Shown here piece by piece: positions 1-5,203 of a stretch of DNA of 5,203 nt. The number at the start of each line of letters is the position of its first letter. Within the stretch, counting starts at the first letter, position 1. The stretch is from the NCBI GenBank assembly GCA_903924445.1, contig CAIYBQ010000419.1:1-5203 (forward strand), read 5' to 3'. Source of the stretch: an uncultured Armatimonadota bacterium (lineage in GTDB: Bacteria; Armatimonadota; Armatimonadia; Armatimonadales; Armatimonadaceae). Below the pieces are notes generated by a model that saw only the letters and a program-made list of their open reading frames with translations, did no database searches and was not told the origin of the DNA. A program made the position numbers and the translations under genes.

Positions 1-908
1 CCGATAGCACGAAGCCGTTCAGCAAGGCTGCCATCTTCAGCAAGGATGACCCACGGTTCAATCGCTTTGCGGTCGATGGTTTCAAGAAGCCGAGCGAGCG
101 CGATTTCGCCGCCGCTCAGTTTTGCCGTGTGATCCAGGTAGCACACACGGAGCTGCCGATATGTGGGCGCCTCTTCTTGAATGCCAATAGTGTCATTGAG
201 GTTAGTGAGGTGACCATCTTCGGATGCGACCATAACTTGGACACCGCCGCTGCCGCTGTCAGGGGTTGCACCAATCCAAATCGGCTTCCATTGGTCGTCT
301 TTAGAGCTGTGAACCATCCCCCAGAATCCGCTTGGAACCCGATGACGCATCGTATAGTTGCCAGGCAAATCATGTAAGTCAACCAGCTTGCCATCGGTAC
401 CGACCACATCCCAACCGACATCATCGTGCGCACGGCCAATCAAGTGCCCAGGAGTCAACGAAAAAGTCGCTGCAGCAGATTTGTTGGCACCGACAATGGT
501 GCCCTCCGCTGAGACATCGAGAATTCCAACCACGCTGTTTCGATTGAGGTCTTCAAGCCGCTCTGCACGTCGCTGCGCGATTCTTGCACGCCGACGGAGG
601 ATATCAATTTGCGTGATGATTGTAAGGCCAGCAACCAACAAACCGGCAAGAATCGCGCCTTCCAAGACAAGTCCAACACGTTCACGAATGATGCGGGCAG
701 CAATTGCCTCGCCGACAATCGTAGCAATGAACGCATACAAACCTGCGCTTCGCCCGCGCCACATCGTCCAGGTTGCACCTAGAAACAGGGATGCGATCGC
801 AACCCAGCTCGGATCTTCAGGCGCTACAAAGCGTCCAAGAAAACCGATGAGAACACCCGCAATTGCGCCTATGACCCGGTCGCGGATGATGTGTTTGGGT
901 GTTGCCAT
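1..908 (-). CDS. Membrane-anchored PAS-domain protein fused to a GT4-type glycosyltransferase (N-terminal part, runs off left edge)
   Basis: Translating the minus strand from the ATG at 908-906 gives 302 codons without a stop up to the window edge, so the C-terminus is missing. Residues about 12-29, 35-50, 54-74 and 79-101 are hydrophobic and look like four membrane segments. An Arg-rich, probably helical linker follows (about 103-123). Residues about 121-232 resemble a PAS domain: GILDVSAEGTIVGANKSAA, then FSLTPGHLIGR, then a Trp/Gly-rich strand region. From residue 255, VCYLDHTAKLSGGE followed by ALARLLETID and EPWVILAEDGSLAERL matches the N-terminal Rossmann start of GT4 glycosyltransferases, which transfer sugars from nucleotide-sugar donors. 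I infer a membrane-bound transferase, perhaps for surface polysaccharide, with a sensory or docking PAS module. The next in-frame codon set upstream has no ATG, GTG or TTG before a TGA at 950-948, so the start is unambiguous, yet no Shine-Dalgarno sequence precedes it. The donor-binding half of the GT fold lies outside the window, so activity cannot be judged. Confidence 0.85.
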   Translation of the reverse strand, partial: MATPKHIIRDRVIGAIAGVLIGFLGRFVAPEDPSWVAIASLFLGATWTMWRGRSAGLYAFIATIVGEAIAARIIRERVGLVLEGAILAGLLVAGLTIITQIDILRRRARIAQRRAERLEDLNRNSVVGILDVSAEGTIVGANKSAAATFSLTPGHLIGRAHDDVGWDVVGTDGKLVDLHDLPGNYTMRHRVPSGFWGMVHSSKDDQWKPIWIGATPDSGSGGVQVMVASEDGHLTNLNDTIGIQEEAPTYRQLRVCYLDHTAKLSGGEIALARLLETIDRKAIEPWVILAEDGSLAERLRAI

Positions 909-968
909 AAGATGTTTTAGAAGGAACGGGTTTTCGCTTTGAAGTTGTCAAGACTTTTCAACGCTTTA

Positions 969-996
969 AATATACACAAAAATGTACCACGGTGAA
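969..996 (-). promoter_or_regulatory. Candidate sigma-70-like promoter for the PAS-glycosyltransferase gene
   Basis: Read on the minus strand, TTCACC (996-991) and TATATT (974-969) match the -35 and -10 consensus at 4 of 6 and 5 of 6 positions with a 16-base spacer. A transcript would begin near 962 and leave a leader of roughly 54 bases before the ATG at 908. The region is AT-rich, so chance matches are likely and this is only the best candidate seen on that strand. Confidence 0.3.
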
Positions 997-1028
997 AATT
1001 GCGGCAGCCTTCATCTATGACCATATTA

Positions 1029-1115
1029 GTAAAATTTACAAATGTTTAGTCGTGCAATTTGCAACAATGTTGCGTAACGCAAGAATATTGTATCCATTGC
1101 TCGATGTTACGTAAC
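1029..1115. promoter_or_regulatory. Cluster of perfect short dyads, possible operator sites
   Basis: Five perfect dyads lie within 87 bases: GTAAA-A-TTTAC (1029-1039), TGCAA-T-TTGCA (1053-1063), GCAACA-A-TGTTGC (1061-1073), TTGCGT-A-ACGCAA (1070-1082) and GTTACGTAAC (1106-1115). The second, third and fourth overlap end to end, so the DNA from 1053 to 1082 could bind a dimeric regulator in several registers or fold into competing hairpins. Placement between divergent genes fits an operator controlling one or both. No regulator gene is visible in the window, and the binding role is inference. Confidence 0.4.
1067..1115. repeat. Two near-identical ATGTTRCGTAAC copies, starts 37 bases apart
   Basis: ATGTTGCGTAAC (1067-1078) and ATGTTACGTAAC (1104-1115) differ at one base. 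The core GTTACGTAAC of the second copy is a perfect palindrome, and the first copy has one G in place of A. The 37-base offset is about three and a half helical turns, which would put the two sites on opposite faces of the helix. A related TTAACGTAACCC sequence occurs at the stop of the kinase gene (2112-2123). Confidence 0.5.
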
Positions 1116-1122
1116 CCTTACG

Positions 1123-1142
1123 CAGCTCGAGTTAGTGAGCTG
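1123..1142 (+). repeat. Six-base-pair hairpin in the kinase leader
   Basis: CAGCTC (1123-1128) and GAGCTG (1137-1142) are perfect inverted repeats around an 8-base loop, and a G-U pair could extend the stem by one step (1122 with 1143). The hairpin covers the GTG at 1135, the most upstream possible kinase start, which would be buried in the RNA. No T-run follows on the plus strand, so it is not a standard intrinsic terminator. Confidence 0.45.
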
Positions 1143-1185
1143 TAGGAAAAATAACACGCCAAGAGGAAACGGGTGCAACAGACTT

Positions 1186-2115
1186 TTGCATAAAGGGTGG
1201 ACTTTGCCAGAGATAGCCATTTCAAAACAGCTGACATCGAATGTAGCTGTAAACGATGTATGTACGGCATGGCTCCAGACGGTTCCTGAACGTATCGAAG
1301 AAACCTGTTTAGCCATGGGAGTTGTCCACGCTGAGCAGATTCCATCGGATTGGTCGATTGTCTTAAGAACGATTACGCATTCAGGACAAGTGCTCTATAT
1401 AAAAGCGAGTCCACCGGGAGATGAGTCTCAAGCTGCAATCGCCTCACTCCTTCCAAATGCACATCCACAGCTTGTTCACTGTGTCCATTCCGACATCGGC
1501 AATGGAATCCAAGTGCTGGCTGACAGCCCCGGAAACCAATTATCAGGGGATTGTAATTCCACCGATGACTTGAAAGCCGTTGGATGCTTACTTGCAGAGC
1601 TGCATCAATTAAAGATTGCCCCGTTGATGATCCCGCTATCGCAGTGGTGCAATGACCTCCTCAACTCACCTGTTCCTTTACCGTCAGAGATTTCGGTGAA
1701 TATCGAGCGTTGCGAACGTCTGCTCGCAACATCACCCGCTGTCACGTGGCTTCACGGGGATCTCCACCATGGAAACATCGTCGAACATGCGGATACACGA
1801 CAGCTGGTTGCCATCGACCCCAAAGGCCTTTATGGAGATCCAAGCTTTGACATCTGCACCTTTGTTCGCAATCATGTGCCCGAGCACCTGAATGACGAAG
1901 CCCTTTCCGATTTTCTTGAGCGTAGAATTCGACTGATCGGTGATACTGCGGGTTATCCCACTGAACGTGCTTTTGCGTGGGTAGCGGCTGGAAATGCCCT
2001 TTCACTGGTCTGGGACCTGCCAGTTTCCGGCGAGCTGCTAACTGAACATCACGGCCATTTGTACCGTGTCCTGACACAGCTAAATCTCCTCGCGAGTCGC
2101 TACGGCAAGGTTTAA
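1186..2115 (+). CDS. Aminoglycoside/hydroxyurea-type phosphotransferase (APH(6)-like kinase family)
   Basis: The product belongs to the kinase family that includes streptomycin 6-phosphotransferase and hydroxyurea kinases; these transfer the ATP gamma-phosphate to a small-molecule hydroxyl in the cytoplasm. Numbering from the GTG at 1135, the Brenner loop is LHGDLHHGN (residues 206-214) with catalytic Asp209 and Asn214. AIDPKGLYGDPSFD (226-239) supplies the Mg-binding Asp228 and the family-typical DPKG. YIKASPP carries a plausible ATP-site Lys90, and AWVAAGNALSLVWD (281-294) matches the C-terminal helices. The family-like N-terminal stretch begins near LPEIAISKQL (from 1204). I therefore favour TTG 1186 (309 residues, a normal family length); TTG 1204 and GTG 1135 (326 residues) remain possible, and none has a strong ribosome-binding site. 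The substrate is unknown: environmental members need not be resistance determinants. The next gene starts 52 bases downstream in the same direction, so co-transcription is plausible. Confidence 0.85.
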   Translation: MHKGWTLPEIAISKQLTSNVAVNDVCTAWLQTVPERIEETCLAMGVVHAEQIPSDWSIVLRTITHSGQVLYIKASPPGDESQAAIASLLPNAHPQLVHCVHSDIGNGIQVLADSPGNQLSGDCNSTDDLKAVGCLLAELHQLKIAPLMIPLSQWCNDLLNSPVPLPSEISVNIERCERLLATSPAVTWLHGDLHHGNIVEHADTRQLVAIDPKGLYGDPSFDICTFVRNHVPEHLNDEALSDFLERRIRLIGDTAGYPTERAFAWVAAGNALSLVWDLPVSGELLTEHHGHLYRVLTQLNLLASRYGKV

Positions 2116-2130
2116 CGTAACCCTGTAGGA
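2115..2130 (+). repeat. Second copy of sequence blocks found upstream of the kinase gene
   Basis: ACGTAACCCTGTAGGA at the kinase stop codon contains two blocks that also occur, in the same order, before the gene: ACGTAACCCT (1109-1118) and CTGTAGGA (1140-1147). In the upstream copy about 21 bases containing most of the hairpin separate them; in the downstream copy they overlap. A lone 10-base match is expected by chance in a window this size, but the second ordered match nearby makes coincidence less likely. Confidence 0.35.
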
Positions 2131-2157
2131 TGCACTATCGGTGTTCGTATGGGCAAT

Positions 2158-2161
2158 GAGG
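2158..2161 (+). promoter_or_regulatory. Ribosome-binding site deciding the start of the DUF1549/DUF1553 gene
   Basis: GAGG lies 6 bases before the ATG at 2168. The alternative in-frame starts, GTG 2141 and ATG 2156, have no such element, and the signal peptide reads naturally from MKST at 2168. Confidence 0.5.
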
Positions 2162-2167
2162 CAGCGT

Positions 2168-5164
2168 ATGAAATCAACGGTTACGTGTGCGGCTGGCAAG
2201 CATGTTGTTGGCGTAGGACTGGCAGCGGGAACCTTTGCACTAGCCTTAATGGCGCATTCGGCAAGTACATCAGTACAAGCGCCACCCTCCAAGCTGCAAG
2301 CGATTATCACCAAATGTGCCACCTGCCACAACCCGGACCAGCGGGCGGGTGGGTTGGATTTGACATCGCAGAAAACCGCGCTTGAACACGGACGTGCACT
2401 CGTACCAGGAAACGTGGATGCCAGTGCGATCGCGCAGCAGGTTGTCCATGGAGCGATGCCTCCCGGAAACCCGCTTAGCGAAAGTGATCGGGAAATTGTT
2501 GTTGAATGGATAAAGTCTGGCGCCGCGTATCCAACCATCACACGTCCATCAAAACCACTGAATCCAAAGAGCTGGGCGTTCAAACCACTCTTGCTCCCAG
2601 CAGTTCCATCCACGAATCGATTGGTCTCTAAAAATCCCATAGATGCCTTTATCTCGAGTGGGTTGCAGGCAAAGGGATTAAAACCTGCTGTCGAAGCAAG
2701 CCGTAACACACTCATTCGTCGAGTTACCATTGATGTAACCGGCCTCCCGCCATCCCCAGCGGATGTCGCATTTTTTCTCGCGGACACCAAGCCCGGTGCG
2801 TATGAGCGACTTGTCGACCGCCTCCTCGCAAGCCCACAGTACGGGGAGCGCTACGGGCGCTTTTGGCTCGATATTGCACGATTCGGCGAGTCACATGGTT
2901 ATGAGTATGACAACCTCCGGGACAATGCGTGGCCATACCGGGACTATGTAATTCGAGCATTCAATGATGATGTCCCTTACGACCGTTTTTTGACTGAGCA
3001 GCTTGCAGGCGACACATCATCACCAGCCGTGCCGGCAGCAACGGGGTTTCTGGTCGGCGGTCCGATGGACGAGGCTGGCAAAGCGGCGGCAGGTTTACAG
3101 GTTCGCCTCCGGGCACGTGAAGAAGAGCTCGAGGACATGATTGGCACGGTTGCTCAGACCTGTATAGGACTGACGCTCAACTGCGCCAGGTGCCATGATC
3201 ACAAGTTTGATCCCATCCCGCAGGTCGATTACTTCCAAATGAAGGCTGCTCTCACTGGTGTCGCTCCTGGTGAGCGGCCACTCCCTTCGACACAACCCCC
3301 TCATGCCGGCGACAACACATCCACTACTGAACGCATCAAGCGCACAGTCCAGCAACTCTCGACCCTCTCAGCATCCGTTCCACCATCGGTACCGAAAAAG
3401 CTCACCGTTGAACCTCTCCTCCGGTGGACATTTGATGGCTCACCCACCGATGCGGCAACATCGGTTGGCGGGATACTCGCTGGAGGCGCACGGATTAATG
3501 CGGGAAAGCTCACCCTTCCGGACACCAAGTCTGTCTATAAGAGCGCTCCAATCACTAAAATGCTGACAGAGAAAACCCTTGAAACCTGGGTAACACTCGA
3601 TCGGCTCGAGCAACGCGGTGGAAGCGCATTCACCATCCAAACACTAAATGGTGTCACCTTTGATGGCATCGTTTTTGGAGAACGCGTCCCCAACCGCTGG
3701 ATGGCAGGCTCGAACGGATTTGTCCGCACCCAAGATGTCGTTGCCACGGATGAAATCGCAGCGGATGTGCTTCCTGTTCAGCTGGTTGTTACGTACGCTG
3801 CAAATGGGGATGTGACCCTCTATCGCAACGGAAAGCTTATCGGAGGTCCCTACCGCCCATCAGCTGCGCCGCAATGCTTCGACCCGAATGGCTGGCAGGC
3901 AGTCTTTGGACTTCGCCACGATGGATCCAATACCTACCTTCAGGGCGCTATTGTTGAAGCAAGGCTTTATGACAGAGCATTATCGGCAGCCGAAGTCGAA
4001 TCCACGTATCGGACACCACCAGCAGGCTCATTGGTGGAACCAACATTTGCCGTGGGCTCCGATAGCGACCAAAGAAAGCTTGCTGCAGTGTGGAAGTCGC
4101 TCAACGACATGCTTGCTGCCAGAGCACGGAATCAAGCACGCACCGTCAGCGCCGACCGTGTCTACGCAGCGACATCGACAAAGGCCGAACCGACATTTCT
4201 CCTCGCCCGTGGGGATGTCAACGCGCCCAAGCAAGAGGTCTTTGCGGGAGCCGTTTCCTCCATCGGTACCCTTCCGGCACTGTTTGATATTCCATCGAAT
4301 GCGACAGACACTGACCGCCGGAAAGCCCTTGCTGCTTGGATGACCGATAAGCGGAATCCGCTGACCGCACGCGTGATGGTTAATAGAATGTGGCAGTGGC
4401 ACTTTGGCACCGGAATTGTCTCGACACCAAATGACTTTGGTAATACAGGCGAGCCTCCAACTAACCCAAAGCTGCTGGACTGGCTCGCGGCTACTTTTCA
4501 ATCCGATAATCGCTACGGTAAGGCATGGAGCATCAAGAAAATGCACCGCCTCATCCTTACGAGCCAAACCTATCGGCAAGCGAGCACATCCAATCCATCT
4601 GCAAAGAAAATCGATGCCGACAACCGCCTCCTGTGGAGGTTTTCTCCGCGACGGGTTGAGGCGGAGGTGATCCGGGATTCGATGTTAGCTGTAGCGGGCA
4701 ATCTCAACGCAACCATGGGTGGGCCGAGCTTTCGACCCTTTACGGTTTCCAGCTACGGCTCGAAGTTTTACGCCCTTGTCGACCGTGATACCCCGGAGTT
4801 CAACCGCAGGTCGATCTATCGGATGACCGTACATTCGGCACGTAACCCGCTCCTCGAATCCTTGGATTGTCCGGATCCATCCAGCAAAACACCGAAGCGT
4901 AACGTCTCCACGACGCCGACGCAGGCGCTTGAAATGATGAACGATGCGTTTGTCCTTCGGCAGGCACGTATTCTTGCGGAGCGTGTGCGTAAGAGTGCCG
5001 GGACCGATGCCAAGAAGCAATGTAGTACGGCGGTTGGCCTGACACTGTGTCGAAAGCCATCGCAGAACGAGCTGAGGTTAGCAGCATCATTTTTGAAAAC
5101 CAACACCCTCGAAATGTACTGCTGGGCCCTACTGAATTCCGGAGAGTTTGCATATGTCGATTGA
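2168..5164 (+). CDS. Secreted PSCyt1-DUF1549-LamG-DUF1553 multidomain cytochrome-like protein
   Basis: From ATG 2168 the product has 998 residues. A signal peptide (about 1-38) has a Lys at positions 2 and 11, a hydrophobic core GVGLAAGTFALALMA and a likely cut after SVQA. A PSCyt1 planctomycete-type cytochrome domain follows (about 42-120) with the haem motif C50-A-T-C53-H54 and GAMPPG, whose Met97 could be the distal ligand. DUF1549 (PSCyt2, about 155-365) shows WLDIARFGESHGYEYDN, WPYRDYVIRAFNDDVPYDRF and ELEDMIGTVAQT, plus a second haem-type motif C339-A-R-C342-H343 followed by DHKFDPI. Residues about 415-612 form a LamG/concanavalin-like beta domain (LLRWTFDGS, LETWVTLD, VTLYRNGKLIGG, IVEARLYDRALSAAEV). 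DUF1553 (PSD1, about 718-998) has NPLTARVMVNRMWQWHFGTG, FSPRRVEAEVIRD, TPTQALEMMNDAFV and the closing WALLNSGEFAYVD. The protein is complete by family length. It should be exported, with the haem sites outside the cytoplasm. Its biochemical role is unproven; a link to extracellular polymer breakdown is often proposed. The downstream DUF1501 gene overlaps it by 11 bases, the usual partnership. Confidence 0.95.
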   Translation: MKSTVTCAAGKHVVGVGLAAGTFALALMAHSASTSVQAPPSKLQAIITKCATCHNPDQRAGGLDLTSQKTALEHGRALVPGNVDASAIAQQVVHGAMPPGNPLSESDREIVVEWIKSGAAYPTITRPSKPLNPKSWAFKPLLLPAVPSTNRLVSKNPIDAFISSGLQAKGLKPAVEASRNTLIRRVTIDVTGLPPSPADVAFFLADTKPGAYERLVDRLLASPQYGERYGRFWLDIARFGESHGYEYDNLRDNAWPYRDYVIRAFNDDVPYDRFLTEQLAGDTSSPAVPAATGFLVGGPMDEAGKAAAGLQVRLRAREEELEDMIGTVAQTCIGLTLNCARCHDHKFDPIPQVDYFQMKAALTGVAPGERPLPSTQPPHAGDNTSTTERIKRTVQQLSTLSASVPPSVPKKLTVEPLLRWTFDGSPTDAATSVGGILAGGARINAGKLTLPDTKSVYKSAPITKMLTEKTLETWVTLDRLEQRGGSAFTIQTLNGVTFDGIVFGERVPNRWMAGSNGFVRTQDVVATDEIAADVLPVQLVVTYAANGDVTLYRNGKLIGGPYRPSAAPQCFDPNGWQAVFGLRHDGSNTYLQGAIVEARLYDRALSAAEVESTYRTPPAGSLVEPTFAVGSDSDQRKLAAVWKSLNDMLAARARNQARTVSADRVYAATSTKAEPTFLLARGDVNAPKQEVFAGAVSSIGTLPALFDIPSNATDTDRRKALAAWMTDKRNPLTARVMVNRMWQWHFGTGIVSTPNDFGNTGEPPTNPKLLDWLAATFQSDNRYGKAWSIKKMHRLILTSQTYRQASTSNPSAKKIDADNRLLWRFSPRRVEAEVIRDSMLAVAGNLNATMGGPSFRPFTVSSYGSKFYALVDRDTPEFNRRSIYRMTVHSARNPLLESLDCPDPSSKTPKRNVSTTPTQALEMMNDAFVLRQARILAERVRKSAGTDAKKQCSTAVGLTLCRKPSQNELRLAASFLKTNTLEMYCWALLNSGEFAYVD
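5141..5146 (+). promoter_or_regulatory. Ribosome-binding site of the DUF1501 gene, inside the upstream gene
   Basis: GGAGAG ends 7 bases before the ATG at 5154 and lies within the last codons of the DUF1553 gene. Together with the 11-base gene overlap this points to coupled translation of the pair. Confidence 0.6.
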
Positions 5165-5203
5165 GAATCAGATACCGCGACGGCACTTTCTGCGGGACAC
5201 CGC
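5154..5203 (+). CDS. DUF1501 family protein with twin-arginine export signal (N-terminal fragment, runs off right edge)
   Basis: The frame from ATG 5154 is open to the window end and reads MSIENQIPRRHFLRDTA (16 full codons plus two bases). The R-R-H-F-L-R core is a twin-arginine signal of the kind that starts DUF1501 proteins, alkaline-phosphatase/sulfatase-fold proteins that follow DUF1549/DUF1553 genes in Planctomycetota and similar bacteria. Tat export implies folding, perhaps with a cofactor, before translocation, whereas the upstream partner appears to use the Sec route. The identification rests on context and on this short signal, since no catalytic part of the protein is inside the window. 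The start is supported by the GGAGAG element and by the overlap with the preceding stop. Confidence 0.75.
   Translation, partial: MSIENQIPRRHFLRDT

Larger units (their letters stand above)
909..1185. other. Divergent AT-rich intergenic control region
   Basis: This 277-base stretch separates the minus-strand glycosyltransferase gene from the plus-strand kinase gene and is clearly richer in A and T than the flanking coding sequence. It holds the candidate minus-strand promoter, the run of short dyads at 1029-1115, the repeated GTTRCGTAAC element and the hairpin at 1123-1142. I found no convincing plus-strand -35/-10 pair: TAAAAT (1030-1035) and TATTGT (1086-1091) look like -10 boxes but lack a matching -35 at normal spacing. 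The part from 1135 to 1185 is open in the kinase frame but is treated here as leader. The AGG, AGA and AAT codons there are unlike the gene body. Confidence 0.6.

Noticed and set aside
358..942. 194-codon plus-strand frame rich in Arg, Ser and Pro
   Set aside because: It lies opposite the glycosyltransferase gene, has low-complexity composition typical of an antisense shadow and shows no recognisable domain.
946..951. Perfect TTGACA on the minus strand close to the glycosyltransferase start
   Set aside because: No -10 box lies at 15-19 bases; the nearest AT-rich hexamer is about 26 bases away and almost at the ATG. It is probably chance or part of another site.
1123..1142. Hairpin read as an intrinsic terminator
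   Set aside because: No T-run follows on either strand, and it lies between divergent genes where a terminator is not expected.
2141..2167. Nine-residue N-terminal extension of the large gene from GTG 2141
   Set aside because: There is no ribosome-binding site, and it would place extra residues before a well-formed signal peptide; ATG 2168 has GAGG at 6 bases.
2080..2790. 236-codon minus-strand frame
   Set aside because: It is antisense to the signal peptide, PSCyt1 and early DUF1549 regions, whose motifs are unmistakable in the plus frame.
4028..4579. 183-codon minus-strand frame
   Set aside because: It is antisense to the DUF1553 part of the large gene and shows no domain-like sequence.
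1..5203. CRISPR array, tRNA/rRNA, IS element or known defence system
   Set aside because: No regularly spaced repeats, no tRNA-like cloverleaf, no transposase and no defence-type domains were recognised on either strand.

Overview
The window carries four protein-coding genes, two of them cut by the window edges, and one AT-rich divergent intergenic region. No RNA gene, IS element, CRISPR array or phage gene was recognised. The most useful taxonomic clue is the right-hand pair: a long secreted protein with the PSCyt1 / DUF1549 / LamG-like / DUF1553 layout, followed by the start of a Tat-type DUF1501 protein. This pairing is a hallmark of Planctomycetota and Verrucomicrobiota and also occurs in some related or environmental phyla such as Armatimonadota. 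Base composition is moderate (neither GC- nor AT-rich by eye), so I would not go below 'PVC-like or Armatimonadota-like environmental bacterium'.

Layout. Positions 1-908 (minus strand) hold the N-terminal 302 codons of a gene that continues past the left edge. It encodes about four membrane segments, a charged linker helix, a PAS-like domain and then the first ~48 residues of a GT4-type glycosyltransferase fold. Positions 909-1185 are noncoding and AT-rich between divergent genes, with a dense run of short dyads, a repeated GTTRCGTAAC element and a hairpin. Positions 1186-2115 (plus) encode a kinase of the streptomycin 6-phosphotransferase / hydroxyurea kinase family, whose start codon is uncertain. 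After a 52-base gap, 2168-5164 (plus) encode the multidomain cytochrome-like protein with two CxxCH motifs. The last gene, starting at 5154, overlaps it by 11 bases and encodes a DUF1501 protein with a twin-arginine start.

Function. The DUF1553/DUF1501 pair is translationally coupled and almost certainly works together outside the cytoplasm, but its biochemical role is not established. The kinase sits in the same direction just upstream and could share a transcript with the pair, though nothing ties their functions together. The divergent PAS-glycosyltransferase gene probably shares the control region with the kinase. The points most worth a second look are the membrane-PAS-GT4 fusion and the symmetric elements in the divergent promoter region. 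I did not find convincing evidence of a wholly new multi-gene system.
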